A stretch of DNA of 64,000 bases from Atherinomorus stipes. Lineage: Eukaryota; Chordata; Actinopteri; Atheriniformes; Atherinidae. How positions within the stretch are numbered: position 1 is the first letter of the stretch; the number at the start of each line of letters is the position of its first letter. The notes below the pieces were generated by a model, which was not told the DNA's origin, did no database searches, and worked only from the letters and a program-made list of their open reading frames with translations. The stretch covers positions 124,001 to 188,000 of the forward strand of contig JALJCO010001047.1 of assembly GCA_023101725.1 (NCBI GenBank). The letters run 5' to 3'. Shown here piece after piece: positions 34,476 to 44,564 of the stretch. The translations under genes and the position numbers were made by a program.

Positions 34476-35518
34476 TTAAAGGGGAAGTTTGTTTTTTTCC
34501 AACCTGGACCTATTTTCTAGCATGAAATACGTTCATTTACTCACCCAGTTTTGGTGCAACTAGAATTCCTTCAGGAGATATTTAGATCCACTCCAGATCA
34601 GCGAGCGTATGTCCAATGGACAGACAGACAATTGCAGACATTTACTTGTTATCGTGTCGCATAACAGTGACGTCATCAAAGCCGCCGCAGTAAAAATGTG
34701 TGTAAATAAGGACGGATCACTCACAGGGGGGTCTGACTAATGTTTGGTAACAAAACACTGGTGAGATGAAGAGTTTGTGGCAGATAATTCCTTATTTAGA
34801 GGCTGCGCGAGTTTGCCGCATCACTTCTATTATATCGGACATACGCTGATCTCGAGTGGATCTAAATTAGGGTTGCACGATATTGGAAATTTGGCCGATA
34901 ACCGATATGCCGATAATTTAAAACTCATGCGGCAGATAACCGATATCGATACCGATATTAAAGCTGAAAAACAAATGATTTAATATTCATTCCTTGTGCA
35001 AAATTAGGAAAATACCTCAACTTATGTTATTATAACAAGTCAAACCTGATGACAGTTGTTCAACGAAAACTAATAGGAAAACAAAACTGAGGAAAAAAAA
35101 ACCCAAACTATTCCTTAAAAACAGATACTTAGTTATTTAAAGAAATGGCCGTGTAAACTCTGTTCACACAGAACATCCTAAAAGAAACTGTCTTTAGAAG
35201 TTTTAAAATCTGTAAAAAAAAAAAAAAAAAAAAAGAAGTTTTTTGAAGGAGAAGCAGTTTTTTTTTTTTTTTTTTTTTTTTACTTTAGAAACATCAGTCT
35301 GATCGGGTAAATATCGGTGGGGTGGCCGATGTCCAATACTCAGTTTTAAGGCCGATATAGGCCGATACCGATAGAGGGCTGATGATATTGTGCATCCCTA
35401 ATCTAAATATCTCCCGAAGGAATTCAAGTTACATCAAAACTGTCTGGCTGAGTAAATGAACGGATTTCATGCTAGAAAATAGGTCCAGATTGAAAAAAAG
35501 AAAGAACTTCCCCTTTAA
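34476..35518. mobile_element. TTAA-flanked fold-back element containing a hAT-like insertion
   Basis: The ends TTAAAGGGGAAGTTT and GAACTTCCCCTTTAA are inverted, and the arms (ttttctagcatgaaat on the left, atttcatgctagaaaat on the right) remain complementary over about 100 bases. The family A element at 34868-35400 is inserted near its right arm. Related ends occur at 23523-24367 and 4472. Confidence 0.75.
34868..35400. mobile_element. hAT-like element, family A
   Basis: The ends TAGGGTTGCACGAT and ATTGTGCATCCCTA are inverted. The flanks atctaaat (34860-34867 and 35401-35408) are an exact 8-bp target duplication. It contains repeated ccgatatcgg-like motifs. Unlike the copies at 21451 and 29240, it has no family B insertion. 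Confidence 0.9.
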
Positions 35519-35520
35519 GA

Positions 35521-36085
35521 TACACACTCAAAAATATCGGTACGAGACAGGAACATTTCTGTACCTGCAGGTACATTTTTTACAAATGTTCTCTCAAAAG
35601 TACAATATTGGTCTTTATGAGGCCAGAAGTACCTATATACTATGAAAAAGGGTCCAAAGTAATATAAAGTACAAATTTGTACCATTTCAACCATAAGGGT
35701 ACCTGCAGCATTGAAACATGTGTGTAGCTTGTACAATAACTATAAATAGCAGTACTTCTAAACAGTAGTATAATTATAGTTATTATATTATGATTTTCAT
35801 AACAATCATAGTAATAATTATATATATATATATATATATAACAATATATTTGTTTGTCCTAATATTTATATAATAATTATTTATTTATTATTAGCATCTT
35901 TGATTGTTGTCATAATCTCTATTTTATTGACTTTTATTCATCATCTTTAATTGGTTTAATTGTACTTTATTAACTCATACAGCTTGATAAGGTACAAAAA
36001 TGAACCATGAAGGTACAGAGATGTCTTTCAAAAAGGAACACCCCCACAACAAGTACAAACTGGTACCTCTGTTTTTGAGTGTGTA
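35521..36085. mobile_element. Fold-back element with TACACACTCAAAAA ends
   Basis: The left end tacacactcaaaaa and right end tttttgagtgtgta are exact inverted repeats. Internal ggtacc motifs occur on both arms. It lies two bases from the end of the TTAA element. An AT microsatellite sits at about 35820-35840. Confidence 0.75.
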
Positions 36086-37364
36086 GGGGCCACGGTGCTC
36101 CCGGTAAAAACAGAGACCTGCCAGGGACGTTCAGACCAGACAACAGAGCGATGTGCTGGAAGATTTATGCTGCTTAACATAACTAAGAGTAATTAGCACT
36201 TCACATCCTTCCAGTCTAAAAATGTCTCCATGATGTGTAAATGTGAGAACACTGAAGCGAACCGGGACGTCGGTACCTCCCCTTCAGCACCACAGAGTGC
36301 ACACGGATGCCACACCAGAGTCACTCCAACTTCAGATAATTAAGCGTACAAGAGCTTCCTTCTGAGATGAGAATCCTTCGGAGCATAAGGAGAGGTGCCG
36401 ATATCTCTCACCCACGTGACACACAGCCCAGTCGCATCCTCCCCCACAAATCTAGCACAATCTTTAAAGCCAGATTTGGTCGTACACGTCCGCATCCTGT
36501 CCACAACTTCCCCATCACGAGAACTCAAACCCAACCGAAAAATAATAATGTTAATGTCGAACTTCATTCACTGCAGATTACACTTTTCATATTTCTAAGA
36601 AAGACTTTTATAAAGAGGCGTGGATGCCAATGCCAGTGGGGGGGGGGGGGGGGGGGGTGATGAAGTAGTCCAGTTTGCTCCACATGGCGGAACAGAAGTG
36701 CTCTTGGTGAGCGAGCATTGTTTAGCAGATTGTCCTCGTCGCCTTCCAGTGTTCTTTTGCTTTACTGTACATTGTCTGCCTGTCAGCCGTTCTGTGGTGG
36801 AAGCAGGGGATAAGTGTGGAGCCGGACCCCCCCGGTGCAAATGGCCATTCTCACAGCCCAGAAGACTGCTCCTCTCTGCCACCCACTCCCACCTGGTGCC
36901 TTTGCTATTTTCTTCAACCAACCACTTGATTCTGGCTGGGTCGCTACCGTCTGTACTGTGCTGGCAGGCGCCGTTTGACTCAAACATTATGCAAGCTGAA
37001 CGTTTCCAGCCCATTTCCACCGTTTTGTCTTCTTTTTTTTTTCATTATTATTATTAATTATGGGCAAAAAGCATGCCATGGATTGTGCAAAACGATAGTT
37101 GAAAAAACAGGTGGGAAGTGCTTCAAATCTGTGCAACAGACAGCAAATAATGATGTCAGCTGTTGAATCAGAAGCATTTATCCCATAAAACAAGCGAGCT
37201 GATGTCCAACAGATGCAACACGAAGGAATTCACACAGAAATCTTCCTTTTTCCTCCAACTTCTCACCAATTGTTTAAACTTTCTGTAGTGAGTGGGAGGG
37301 AAGTTTCGTTTTTTCCTCTTAATTATAATCTGAATTAACTTTCCACATACGAGCAAATACTTGC

Positions 37365-37436
37365 CTCACAAATCGGTCGGTGAGGTTCTTCACAAAGGAG
37401 TAAATTTCGTCCCAGTCGTTGGCGACGCTTCCGGAC
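37365..37436 (-). CDS. antxr2: antxr2 exon 2: MIDAS loop and helix 1 of VWA
   Basis: The acceptor is TTTCAG (ends 37437), and the exon supplies the third base of K58. It then encodes SGSVANDWDEIYSFVKNL and on through TDRFV, so the DxSxS MIDAS motif (D57, S59, S61) is split across exons 1 and 2. This resembles mammalian ANTXR2 (SGSVANNW then EIYNFV). The exon is exactly 72 bases and ends in AG, the first two bases of an AGC serine completed by exon 3. The donor is therefore GCAAGT (37364-37359), not GT. A GT placed earlier, at TTT|GTGAGG, would remove conserved residues and break the phase with exon 3. Confidence 0.92.
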
Positions 37437-37982
37437 CTGAAAGAAGCAAACAACAGTCAGCTCATGGCTGCCAGCAGTCTGAGTGCCGGGGACCGAATAC
37501 GGTACAGTATCTGTGCTTCGTGCAACAACCCAGTTGGACGTTAACACTAGCCACATGCCGAATAGTCGCACTGATAAATCCGAGTAGCAGCAGCCACCTC
37601 AGCTGCTAGAAAATGTTCACTGGAGATCTGTCTTCCTACAAATCCAGTTGGCTGTTTGAGCTCAAGTTTATTTGCCAAAACGAAGTCAGAAAACGCAGAA
37701 GTGGTTCATCGTATGGAGGATAAATCACCATGGAGGAATAAAGGGCCGGTGGAGTCAAGAGAAGTTCGTTTCTGCAGTTTTCTGAGACAAACGTAACTCA
37801 GACTTCCTCACCGTTTCCTCTGAAACCAGATATGTTTAAAGGGGGAAAATCTCCAGAGTGCTGCCCATGTGGGGGCCTTTGTTCCACCCAAAAACAGATT
37901 TTGGTTAAAACAACCAAAGAATTGCTTGAATTTTACCAATCTGATTGGTAGTTATATGTCAGACCAATCTTTTGATTAAAAC

Positions 37983-39029
37983 TAGGGATGTGCGATGCCA
38001 AAATTTTTCATGTTGATACGATACCAGTAGTTTATGGCACTTTTTCAGCAATACTGATACGATACTTTTTGTCCTTTAAAAGAAAATCCCATGATTGTAC
38101 ATTTTAATATCATGCAGGGCAATATTAGATATAAGTAAAACCTGAGAACAGAAGTACTGGAAAGAAAAGCTTTTAAAACAATAATAAATTATAGTGATGA
38201 TAAAATAAACAAAAAAAATTTAAAATGTCTTTCAGTTATCAAATAACATAATATATACGAACTAAAATAATCAAATTTATTAAGTGGAAAATGTTAAAAT
38301 AGAAAATGTAATAGTAATATTACAAATTTACCAAAACATAATGCGCAATAACCTGCATTAAACCACTGAAAGACAACAAAACATCATCATCATCACTAAC
38401 AGTACCAACATCATCATGACATCTGATAGGCTACCGCCATCATGTGATACAGAAGCTAGAATCTGATAGGCTGCCACCATCATGTGATACAGAAGCTAGA
38501 ATCTGATAGGCTACCACCATCATGTGATACAGAAGCTAGAATCTGATAGGCTACCACCATCATGTGACACAGAAGCTAGAATCTGATAGGCTACCACCAT
38601 CATGTGATACAGAAGCTAGAATCTGATAGGCTGCCACCATCATGTGATACAGAAGCTAGAATCTGATAGGCTGCCACCATCATGTGACACAGAAGCTAGA
38701 ATCTGATAGGCTACCACCATCATGTGATACAGAAGCTAGAATCTGATAGGCTACCACCATCATGTGATACAGAAGCTAGAATCTGATAGGCTACCACCAT
38801 CATGTGATACAGAAGCTAGAATCTGATAGGCTACCACCATCATGTGACACAGAAGCTAGAATCTGGCTGCTTTCATCATTTCATTGCCTAAAACTCTCAG
38901 AAGTAGAAACAAATTGCATGTTTTGTATCTGTACAGCGGTATCGCGATACTCACAAAAGTATCGATCCCGATATTTTGTCTGGCTGGTATCGAGGTATTG
39001 ACTCCAAGGTATTGATATGCCCACCCCTA
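37983..39029. mobile_element. hAT-like element with 40-bp minisatellite, copy 2 (complete)
   Basis: The ends TAGGGATGTGCGAT and ATATGCCCACCCCTA are imperfect inverted repeats. The flanks attaaaac (37975-37982 and 39030-39037) are an exact 8-bp target duplication. The element is 1047 bases, and the inner array accounts for 440. It is the complete relative of 14851-15942 in the opposite orientation. Confidence 0.9.
38421..38860. repeat. 40-bp minisatellite, 11 units, inverted orientation
   Basis: Eleven units of exactly 40 bases (atctgataggctaccaccat then catgtgatacagaagctaga) are the reverse complement of the array at 15011-15650. Variation is limited to a few positions (ctgcc/ctacc, gatac/gacac). 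Confidence 0.97.
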
Positions 39030-39069
39030 ATTAAAACAGTGGTGTAGTCTAGTTTATTCTAGTGGGTAT

Positions 39070-39600
39070 ACTGTGGCTGTGCCCACCCCCAAAAAAAAAA
39101 AATATATAAAAAAAAAAACCCCCCACACAACACAATAAATATAATAATATATTTATAAGAAAAATAATAATATAAAAAAAATAAAAAAAAAAAAAAAAAA
39201 AAAAAAAAAATAAAAATAAAATTAAAAAAAAAAAAAAAATAAAAATAAAAAAAAGAAAAATAAAAAAAAGATAATTAAAAATAAAAAATAAAAAAATCAA
39301 AAATAGGTTTAATATTTTAATATATAAAATTTGATAGAAGATATTTTATATAAACAATAGGACAAACAACAGGGAATGAGTGGAGAGAGAGGGGAACAGA
39401 GAGACCGAACCCGAAATTCGCTAACAGCATTACCTGTATAGAGAATGAGGAAAAGAGAAAAAACAAAAAGAGGAGCAGGAAGAGGGCAAATGCTGAGAGG
39501 CAGAGGAGGAGGAGGAAGAGTGGGGGGGGGGCCGCCAAATAAAAAGCGCCCCCCCCCAAATAAACAAAATTTTTTTTATATCAATTTTATGTATTAATAT
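39070..39600. repeat. A-rich and purine-rich low-complexity tract
   Basis: 39088-39300 is almost pure adenine with scattered t. It is followed by a purine-rich stretch with gagaggaggagg and a poly-G/poly-C patch near 39520-39560. The phenylalanine-rich open frame antisense to it is an artefact. Confidence 0.85.
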
Positions 39601-39984
39601 GGTGCAGCAGGCTTTGCTTCTATTTGTCAAAATCTTTACAGGCTAATAAAAATAAAATGAATAAAAATCTTACACGAGACCTACCACTTTCTGCCATTGG
39701 TGTTTTGCCGTAGTCCCCCACAGGTCTGTTATACCTAATCAACTCAGCCTTTCTTATGTAAATTCATCCAGGAAGGTGCCACCCAGAACTGCCCCCACCA
39801 GTTTCTAATGCCCCTTTCACATCAACACCTACTTACCCGGCCCTCAATGGGCCACGAACACTCTACCCCCATTTAGATGGTTCATATTACAATTGAGGCG
39901 TCCTCAGCTCTGGTGTTCAGTGTGAGTGATGTCGTCATAGTGAAGTTTTGTCAAGTCATTTGTTTGCGGCACACACACTAAACT

Positions 39985-40275
39985 GCATATTACAAGCAAA
40001 AAAAAAAGTCCTGGCCACTCTATAAAAAAAAAGGTAAAAAAAAAAAAAAAAAAACATTTTTTTGGCTTGTAATAAGAAAAAAAAAATCTGCCAATGGAAC
40101 AAGTGAAATTTTCTTATAATATTTCTTGAAATAAGACGCATTTGTCTTAAAACAAGTTCCTTTGTCTCACTGAAATGTTTCTCTTTAGGTGGTTTTGTCT
40201 TATTTTGAGTGTGATGAGATATTTTGATTAGAAATTAGAAATAATATACGTGGTAAGATTTGAGTTTTTACAGTG
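39985..40275. mobile_element. Partial fold-back element, CACTGCAAAAAC family
   Basis: The right part (ctcactgaaatgtttctctt to gatttgagtttttacagtg) matches 6639-7106. The left terminus is missing. Confidence 0.55.
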
Positions 40276-40549
40276 TATATTTGAAATTAAGGACGTTTGC
40301 TGCCAGAGGCCCATTCATTCTGCCCCTTTCACTGCCATTATATGGATATACGCAGATCTATGACTAATATAAATAGTGTCCAAAGGAGTCAGAGTGATGC
40401 AGAAATGTTACTGATGAGTAAATGCACGTAGGCTACTCTGTATAAATTCCAGAAATGAAGTCCAGGTTGGAAGAAACAAAAGTTATCCTTTAATAACCCT
40501 TGGCCACCCTGCTATTTTCTCTGGCCACCCTGTGGCCACCCCTAGAAAA

Positions 40550-41681
40550 AAGTTCTGCGGGCGCCCCTGGTCAGAGGAGAATGGCCAGACTGGTTCCAGC
40601 TGATAGAAAGGCAGCAGTAATTCAAATAAGCACTTGTTCCAACCGAAGTATGCAGAAGAGCATCTATGAATGCACAACACATCCAACCTGGAAGCAGATG
40701 GGCTACAGCAGCAGAAGACCACACCGGGTGCCGCTCCTGTCAGCTAAGAACAGGAAACTGAGGCTACAGTTCACACAGACTCACCAACATTGGACAATAG
40801 AAGATGGAGAAATGTTGCCTTGTCTGATGAGTCTCCATTTCTGCTGCAAAATTCAGATGGTAGACTCAGAATTTGGTGTCAACAACATGAAAGCATGGAT
40901 CCATCCTGCCTTGGATCAACGGTTCAGCTTGGTGGTGGTAGTGTAATGGTGTGGGACAGATTTTCTTGGCCCACTTTGGGTCCCTTCGTACCAACATGGC
41001 GGTTTAACCACCACAGCCTACCTGAGTATTATTGCTGACCATGTCCATCCCTTTATGACCACAGTGTAGCAGGATGACGCGCCATGTCATAAAGATGACA
41101 TCATCCAGCAGGATAACGCACCATGTCATAAAGCGGGAATCATCACAGACTGGTTTGAACATGACGATGAGTTCAATGTACTCAAATGGCCTCCACAGTC
41201 ACCAGATCTCAATCCAACAGAGCAGCTTTGGGATGCGGTGGAACGGGAGGTTCTCATCATGGATGTGCAGCAGACAAATCTGCAGCAACTGCGTGATGAT
41301 GTCATGTCAATATGGAGCAAAATCTCTGAGGAATGTTTCCAGAACCTTGTTGGATCTATGCCACCAAGGACAAAGGCAGTTCAGAAGGCAGAAGGGTCCA
41401 ACTCAGTACTACTGTAGCAAGGTATACCTAATAGGACAGGGAAAAAAATATCGATACACTCAAATATCGCAATATTTTCATATGCAGATATGATATCGAT
41501 ATTTAAAAATGTGGTATCAACCTATTTTATTAAGAAAATCTCACAAAATTTTGTCGTTCAGTCACGAAATCTCGCGAGATTTTGTTAGCAAAATAGATCA
41601 ATGTTGCATTTTTTAATATCTATATGAAATCTGCACATGAAAATGTGCTCCGGTACCTAATAAAATGGCCCGTGAGTGTAT
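40550..41681 (+). pseudogene. Tc1-like transposase pseudogene
   Basis: Nucleotide blocks follow the fish Tc1 transposase in order: the helix-turn-helix region (gcagatgggctacagcagca), the WTIED segment, the block with ggtgtaatggtgtgg, the catalytic QQD-type region (ccagcaggataacgc, partly duplicated), SPDLNP-like, and the C-terminal ISEECFQNLVGSMP. There are several frameshifts and stops. A local duplication of the gataacgcaccatgtcataa segment lies at 41070-41130. The 3' end is interrupted by a family B element. DDE transposase, inactive. Confidence 0.85.
41434..41654. mobile_element. Family B element inserted in Tc1
   Basis: It starts aaaaaatatcgatacactc and carries aatctcgcgagatttt. The flanking acctaata (41426-41433 and 41655-41662) is duplicated exactly, giving an 8-bp target duplication of the hAT type. 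Its right end is degraded. Confidence 0.65.
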
Positions 41682-42435
41682 ATTGAACAGGAAAATAGTC
41701 AGATGATCTCAAGCTTCATATTTTTTCTGACATTTAATGTTTTATGATAAAAATGCCGCGGTCGTCTCCGTCTGGCCATCGCAGCTCTAATTAGGACTTG
41801 ATAGTTGCCGAATCACTTTTCCAGTGATCAGACGCAGCGATGTCAGGTGGGTGTCGACCTGCAGGCCTCAGGCCTCAGCCCCCCCCCCCCGACAAGTCAA
41901 TCCAACCACAATGAAGGCGGTGTGTAAAATGTGTCCTTGGTGTAACGACAAAGAGGCAATTAAACCAATAATTACAATTCTACGTATGCGAGGAGAACAT
42001 AAAACACAAGTGTTGGACCGTTAGGAGGCTCGTCTCCAACGCCACCTCCTCCCCCTCCCTGCAGCCAGGAGACAAGGTCACACGGAGAACGTGAAGGAAA
42101 AGCTCACCACAATCTCACTGCCGGTGGAGGTAGAGGAGGGGGGGGTCACAGGAAAGATGATGCTGTTTGTTTGTTCGCTGATTTGGGGGGAAATTATGCA
42201 GAAACTACTGAGTCATGTTTGATGGAACTTGAGTTTTAATTAAATATGAGACGCACTTTGGTTGAAACTCTCAGCAGGGGTGTCAAACATGACACCAGAG
42301 GGTCCGATCTGGTTCCCGTGGAAACGACATTAAAAGAAAATAATTGGAATTATTTCATAAAAGTAACTAATTCCCTATTTGTGTGTGTGAGGTTGCATTT
42401 ATCTATGTTTAAGTATAAAAAAAAATTACCAAGTA

Positions 42436-42830
42436 AAGCTGTCCTCATCCCACTTTTTCACCTCCGATACCAATACCGATACCACAGGTCAAGTATCAGC
42501 CGATATACTGAGCTGTTCATATTGATCTGATAACTGATTTTATTCCTGGTCTAAAATAAAACTGGTTTAACAGGTTGAAATAAGTATGAGGAAAAACTGA
42601 CCTGCTTAATATTCACCAATGGGTATGAAGGATTTTAAACGTACAAACAATAATATATAAAATAATTACAAATAAATTAAGATCCAGTCAGGAAGAAATG
42701 CTTGAAAGAAAAGCTGGAATGGATTTCCTGGATCGACAAATTTTGACACATTCCAATCCGATCTACGTTTTTTAACCGATATCGGCCCAATATCCAATAA
42801 TGGTATCAGATCGGGACAGCCCCATTTCCA
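42436..42830. mobile_element. Degraded hAT-like element
   Basis: The right end gatcgggacagcccc and left gctgtcctcatccc are imperfect inverted repeats; inner motifs are ccgataccaataccgatacc and cgatatcggcccaatatcca. No target duplication was identified. Confidence 0.5.
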
Positions 42831-43232
42831 AGACAGGGGATAAATTGTTAAATCTATGGGTAGAAAATTTGTTAATCTGTAGGATTAGGAGTAGTGAAAC
42901 AGTTCAGGTGGGCAGGATTATCATTACACATGTGGAAAAGTACACATATGTACATTTAAAATACCATTCAACTCTTGAAAAATTACTTCAATCACTATGC
43001 AAAGTACTTTAATTTTCTATTCCGGATGCCTGGAATTAAAATCTTTTGTGACTATGAAGTGATTTGCAAGTTTCAATGCACATGAATTAGTACATAAGGA
43101 GAGCTTCCGGGTCACCAGCAGGGATGGCGGCGTGAAAAGCCTCTAGCGACGAAATAATTTGAAATACCCCCGAAAGTCAAATTAAGTTGAGCGCTTCCTT
43201 CAAAGCAGCGAATAGTGTGTACGGGGAACGAA

Positions 43233-44210
43233 ATGACATCCAAGAATAAGTTAAAGAAGACGGCTCAAGTTGCTGAAAGAAACATCGTTGGTGAAAATGC
43301 TAGCACACCTGAAGCTAGCCAAGACGGCGCTAATAGCATGGACACTCAAGACCAGGACAAGCTGACACTGATTTTAAAAGAAATCAGAGAGTTTCGTGAA
43401 GACAACAATAAGCAACTCGCTGATCTTAAGCAAGAGATCACGAACACAAATTCAAGATTGGACGACGCAGAAAAACGCATCACAACCACCGAAGACCGCG
43501 TGCAGGGGGCAGAAGAGGTGATGACAGAGTTGGTGAAGCAACAAGTGCGGCTTCGTCAGAAACTGTCAGAATTAGAAGGTCGCTCCCGTAGACAGAACGT
43601 TAGAATATATGGGGTTCCCGAGTTGGCAGAGGGCCAATCTCCGTCTGCGGTCTTGCCATTTGTGGAGAAGCTGCTTCGTGAGAACTTGGAAATACCCATG
43701 TCCAAAGATTTGCAGATCGAGAGGGCCCACCGAGCCCTGGGTCCGCGTCCCCCTGCAGGCGGTAAGCCCAGATCAATAGTGGTTAGATTCCAGAGCTATC
43801 GCACTAAGGAAGAGATACTGAGAACTTCCTGGCAAAAGAAAGGTTTCATGTTTAACAACAACCAAATCAGCTTGGATCATGATTATGCCCCGGACGTGCT
43901 AGCAAGAAGAAGGGAATATGGAGAGATACGGAGAATTCTGAAAGAAAACAAAGTAAGATTTCAAACCCTGTTCCCAGCTAGACTGCGAGTTTTCTTCAAC
44001 GAGGAGACAAAAACATACGACACATTGGAGGAAGCAGCGTCGGACCTGGCAGATAGGGGGCTGCCTGTTGCCAGAGTGAGACGCACGGATCCAGAAACGC
44101 TTCTGGGGAAGCTGCAGCGATACACCTGGACGCCGGCGCGGCGCACACCGGGATATAAAGAAAAGCTACAAGCCTTCAGGAGGAATTCAGCTGAGAACAC
44201 AAACACCTAA
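43233..44210 (+). CDS. L1 ORF1 protein (RNA-binding chaperone)
   Basis: The frame is open from a GTG at 43215, but the first ATG, at 43233 (MTSKNKLKKTAQ), is the sensible start, giving 325 residues. The N-terminus is lysine-rich. Residues about 40-115 form a coiled coil (LADLKQEITNTNSRLDDAEK and following). Next comes an RRM-like domain with RRQNVRIYGVPE and RAHRALGPRPPAG, then a C-terminal domain with PRSIVVRFQSYRTKEEIL, RREYGEIRRIL and PARLRVFF. This is the transposase_22 / L1 ORF1p layout. The protein trimerises, coats the element RNA and is required for retrotransposition in known L1s. No stop or frameshift is seen. Confidence 0.93.
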   Translation: MTSKNKLKKTAQVAERNIVGENASTPEASQDGANSMDTQDQDKLTLILKEIREFREDNNKQLADLKQEITNTNSRLDDAEKRITTTEDRVQGAEEVMTELVKQQVRLRQKLSELEGRSRRQNVRIYGVPELAEGQSPSAVLPFVEKLLRENLEIPMSKDLQIERAHRALGPRPPAGGKPRSIVVRFQSYRTKEEILRTSWQKKGFMFNNNQISLDHDYAPDVLARRREYGEIRRILKENKVRFQTLFPARLRVFFNEETKTYDTLEEAASDLADRGLPVARVRRTDPETLLGKLQRYTWTPARRTPGYKEKLQAFRRNSAENTNT

Positions 44211-44564
44211 TGAGGCAAATTGCCATTCTTTTCTTTGGAGCAGCATATACTTGCGAGGAGAAACACATATGGATGCCAAAAAAGAAAAACGAACATTCAA
44301 CTTCGTCGCGACGTGGAACTGGATGAACGTTAAGGTGACTGATTTGGAGGGCCCTCCGCGCCATTCGGGCCAAAGAGGCTATCCCTCGATGATGAGGTTC
44401 TGGAGTGAAGGAACCTCAACTTACGAAAGTTATAAAAGTAACGTATTCCGTTGTTTTTTGTTCTTACAAGTGTTATGTTTATTGTGTTGTTAAAAGGGGG
44501 AACTATAAAACAGTTTGGAATGGAGACAGTAGTTTTTTCTTTTTTGTTATTAACTTAGGTACTT

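Larger units (their letters stand above)
30746..37364 (-). other. antxr2 intron 2
   Basis: It holds a full SINE and a truncated SINE, each with its target duplication, a 1.14-kb hAT-like element, and a pair of nested TTAA/hAT elements. I see nothing identifiable in 30760-31720, 31800-32600 and 36090-37330, other than a poly-G tract at 36639-36658. Confidence 0.7.

Noticed and set aside
36595..37057. 141- and 145-residue overlapping frames
   Set aside because: They overlap on opposite strands, include a poly-G tract, and show no domain or splice context.
39049..39300. Phenylalanine-rich membrane-like frame on the minus strand
   Set aside because: It is the translation of a poly-A tract.
43215..43232. 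L1 ORF1 start at the GTG
   Set aside because: Eukaryotic initiation at the ATG at 43233 is far more likely; the six extra residues show no conservation I can recognise.
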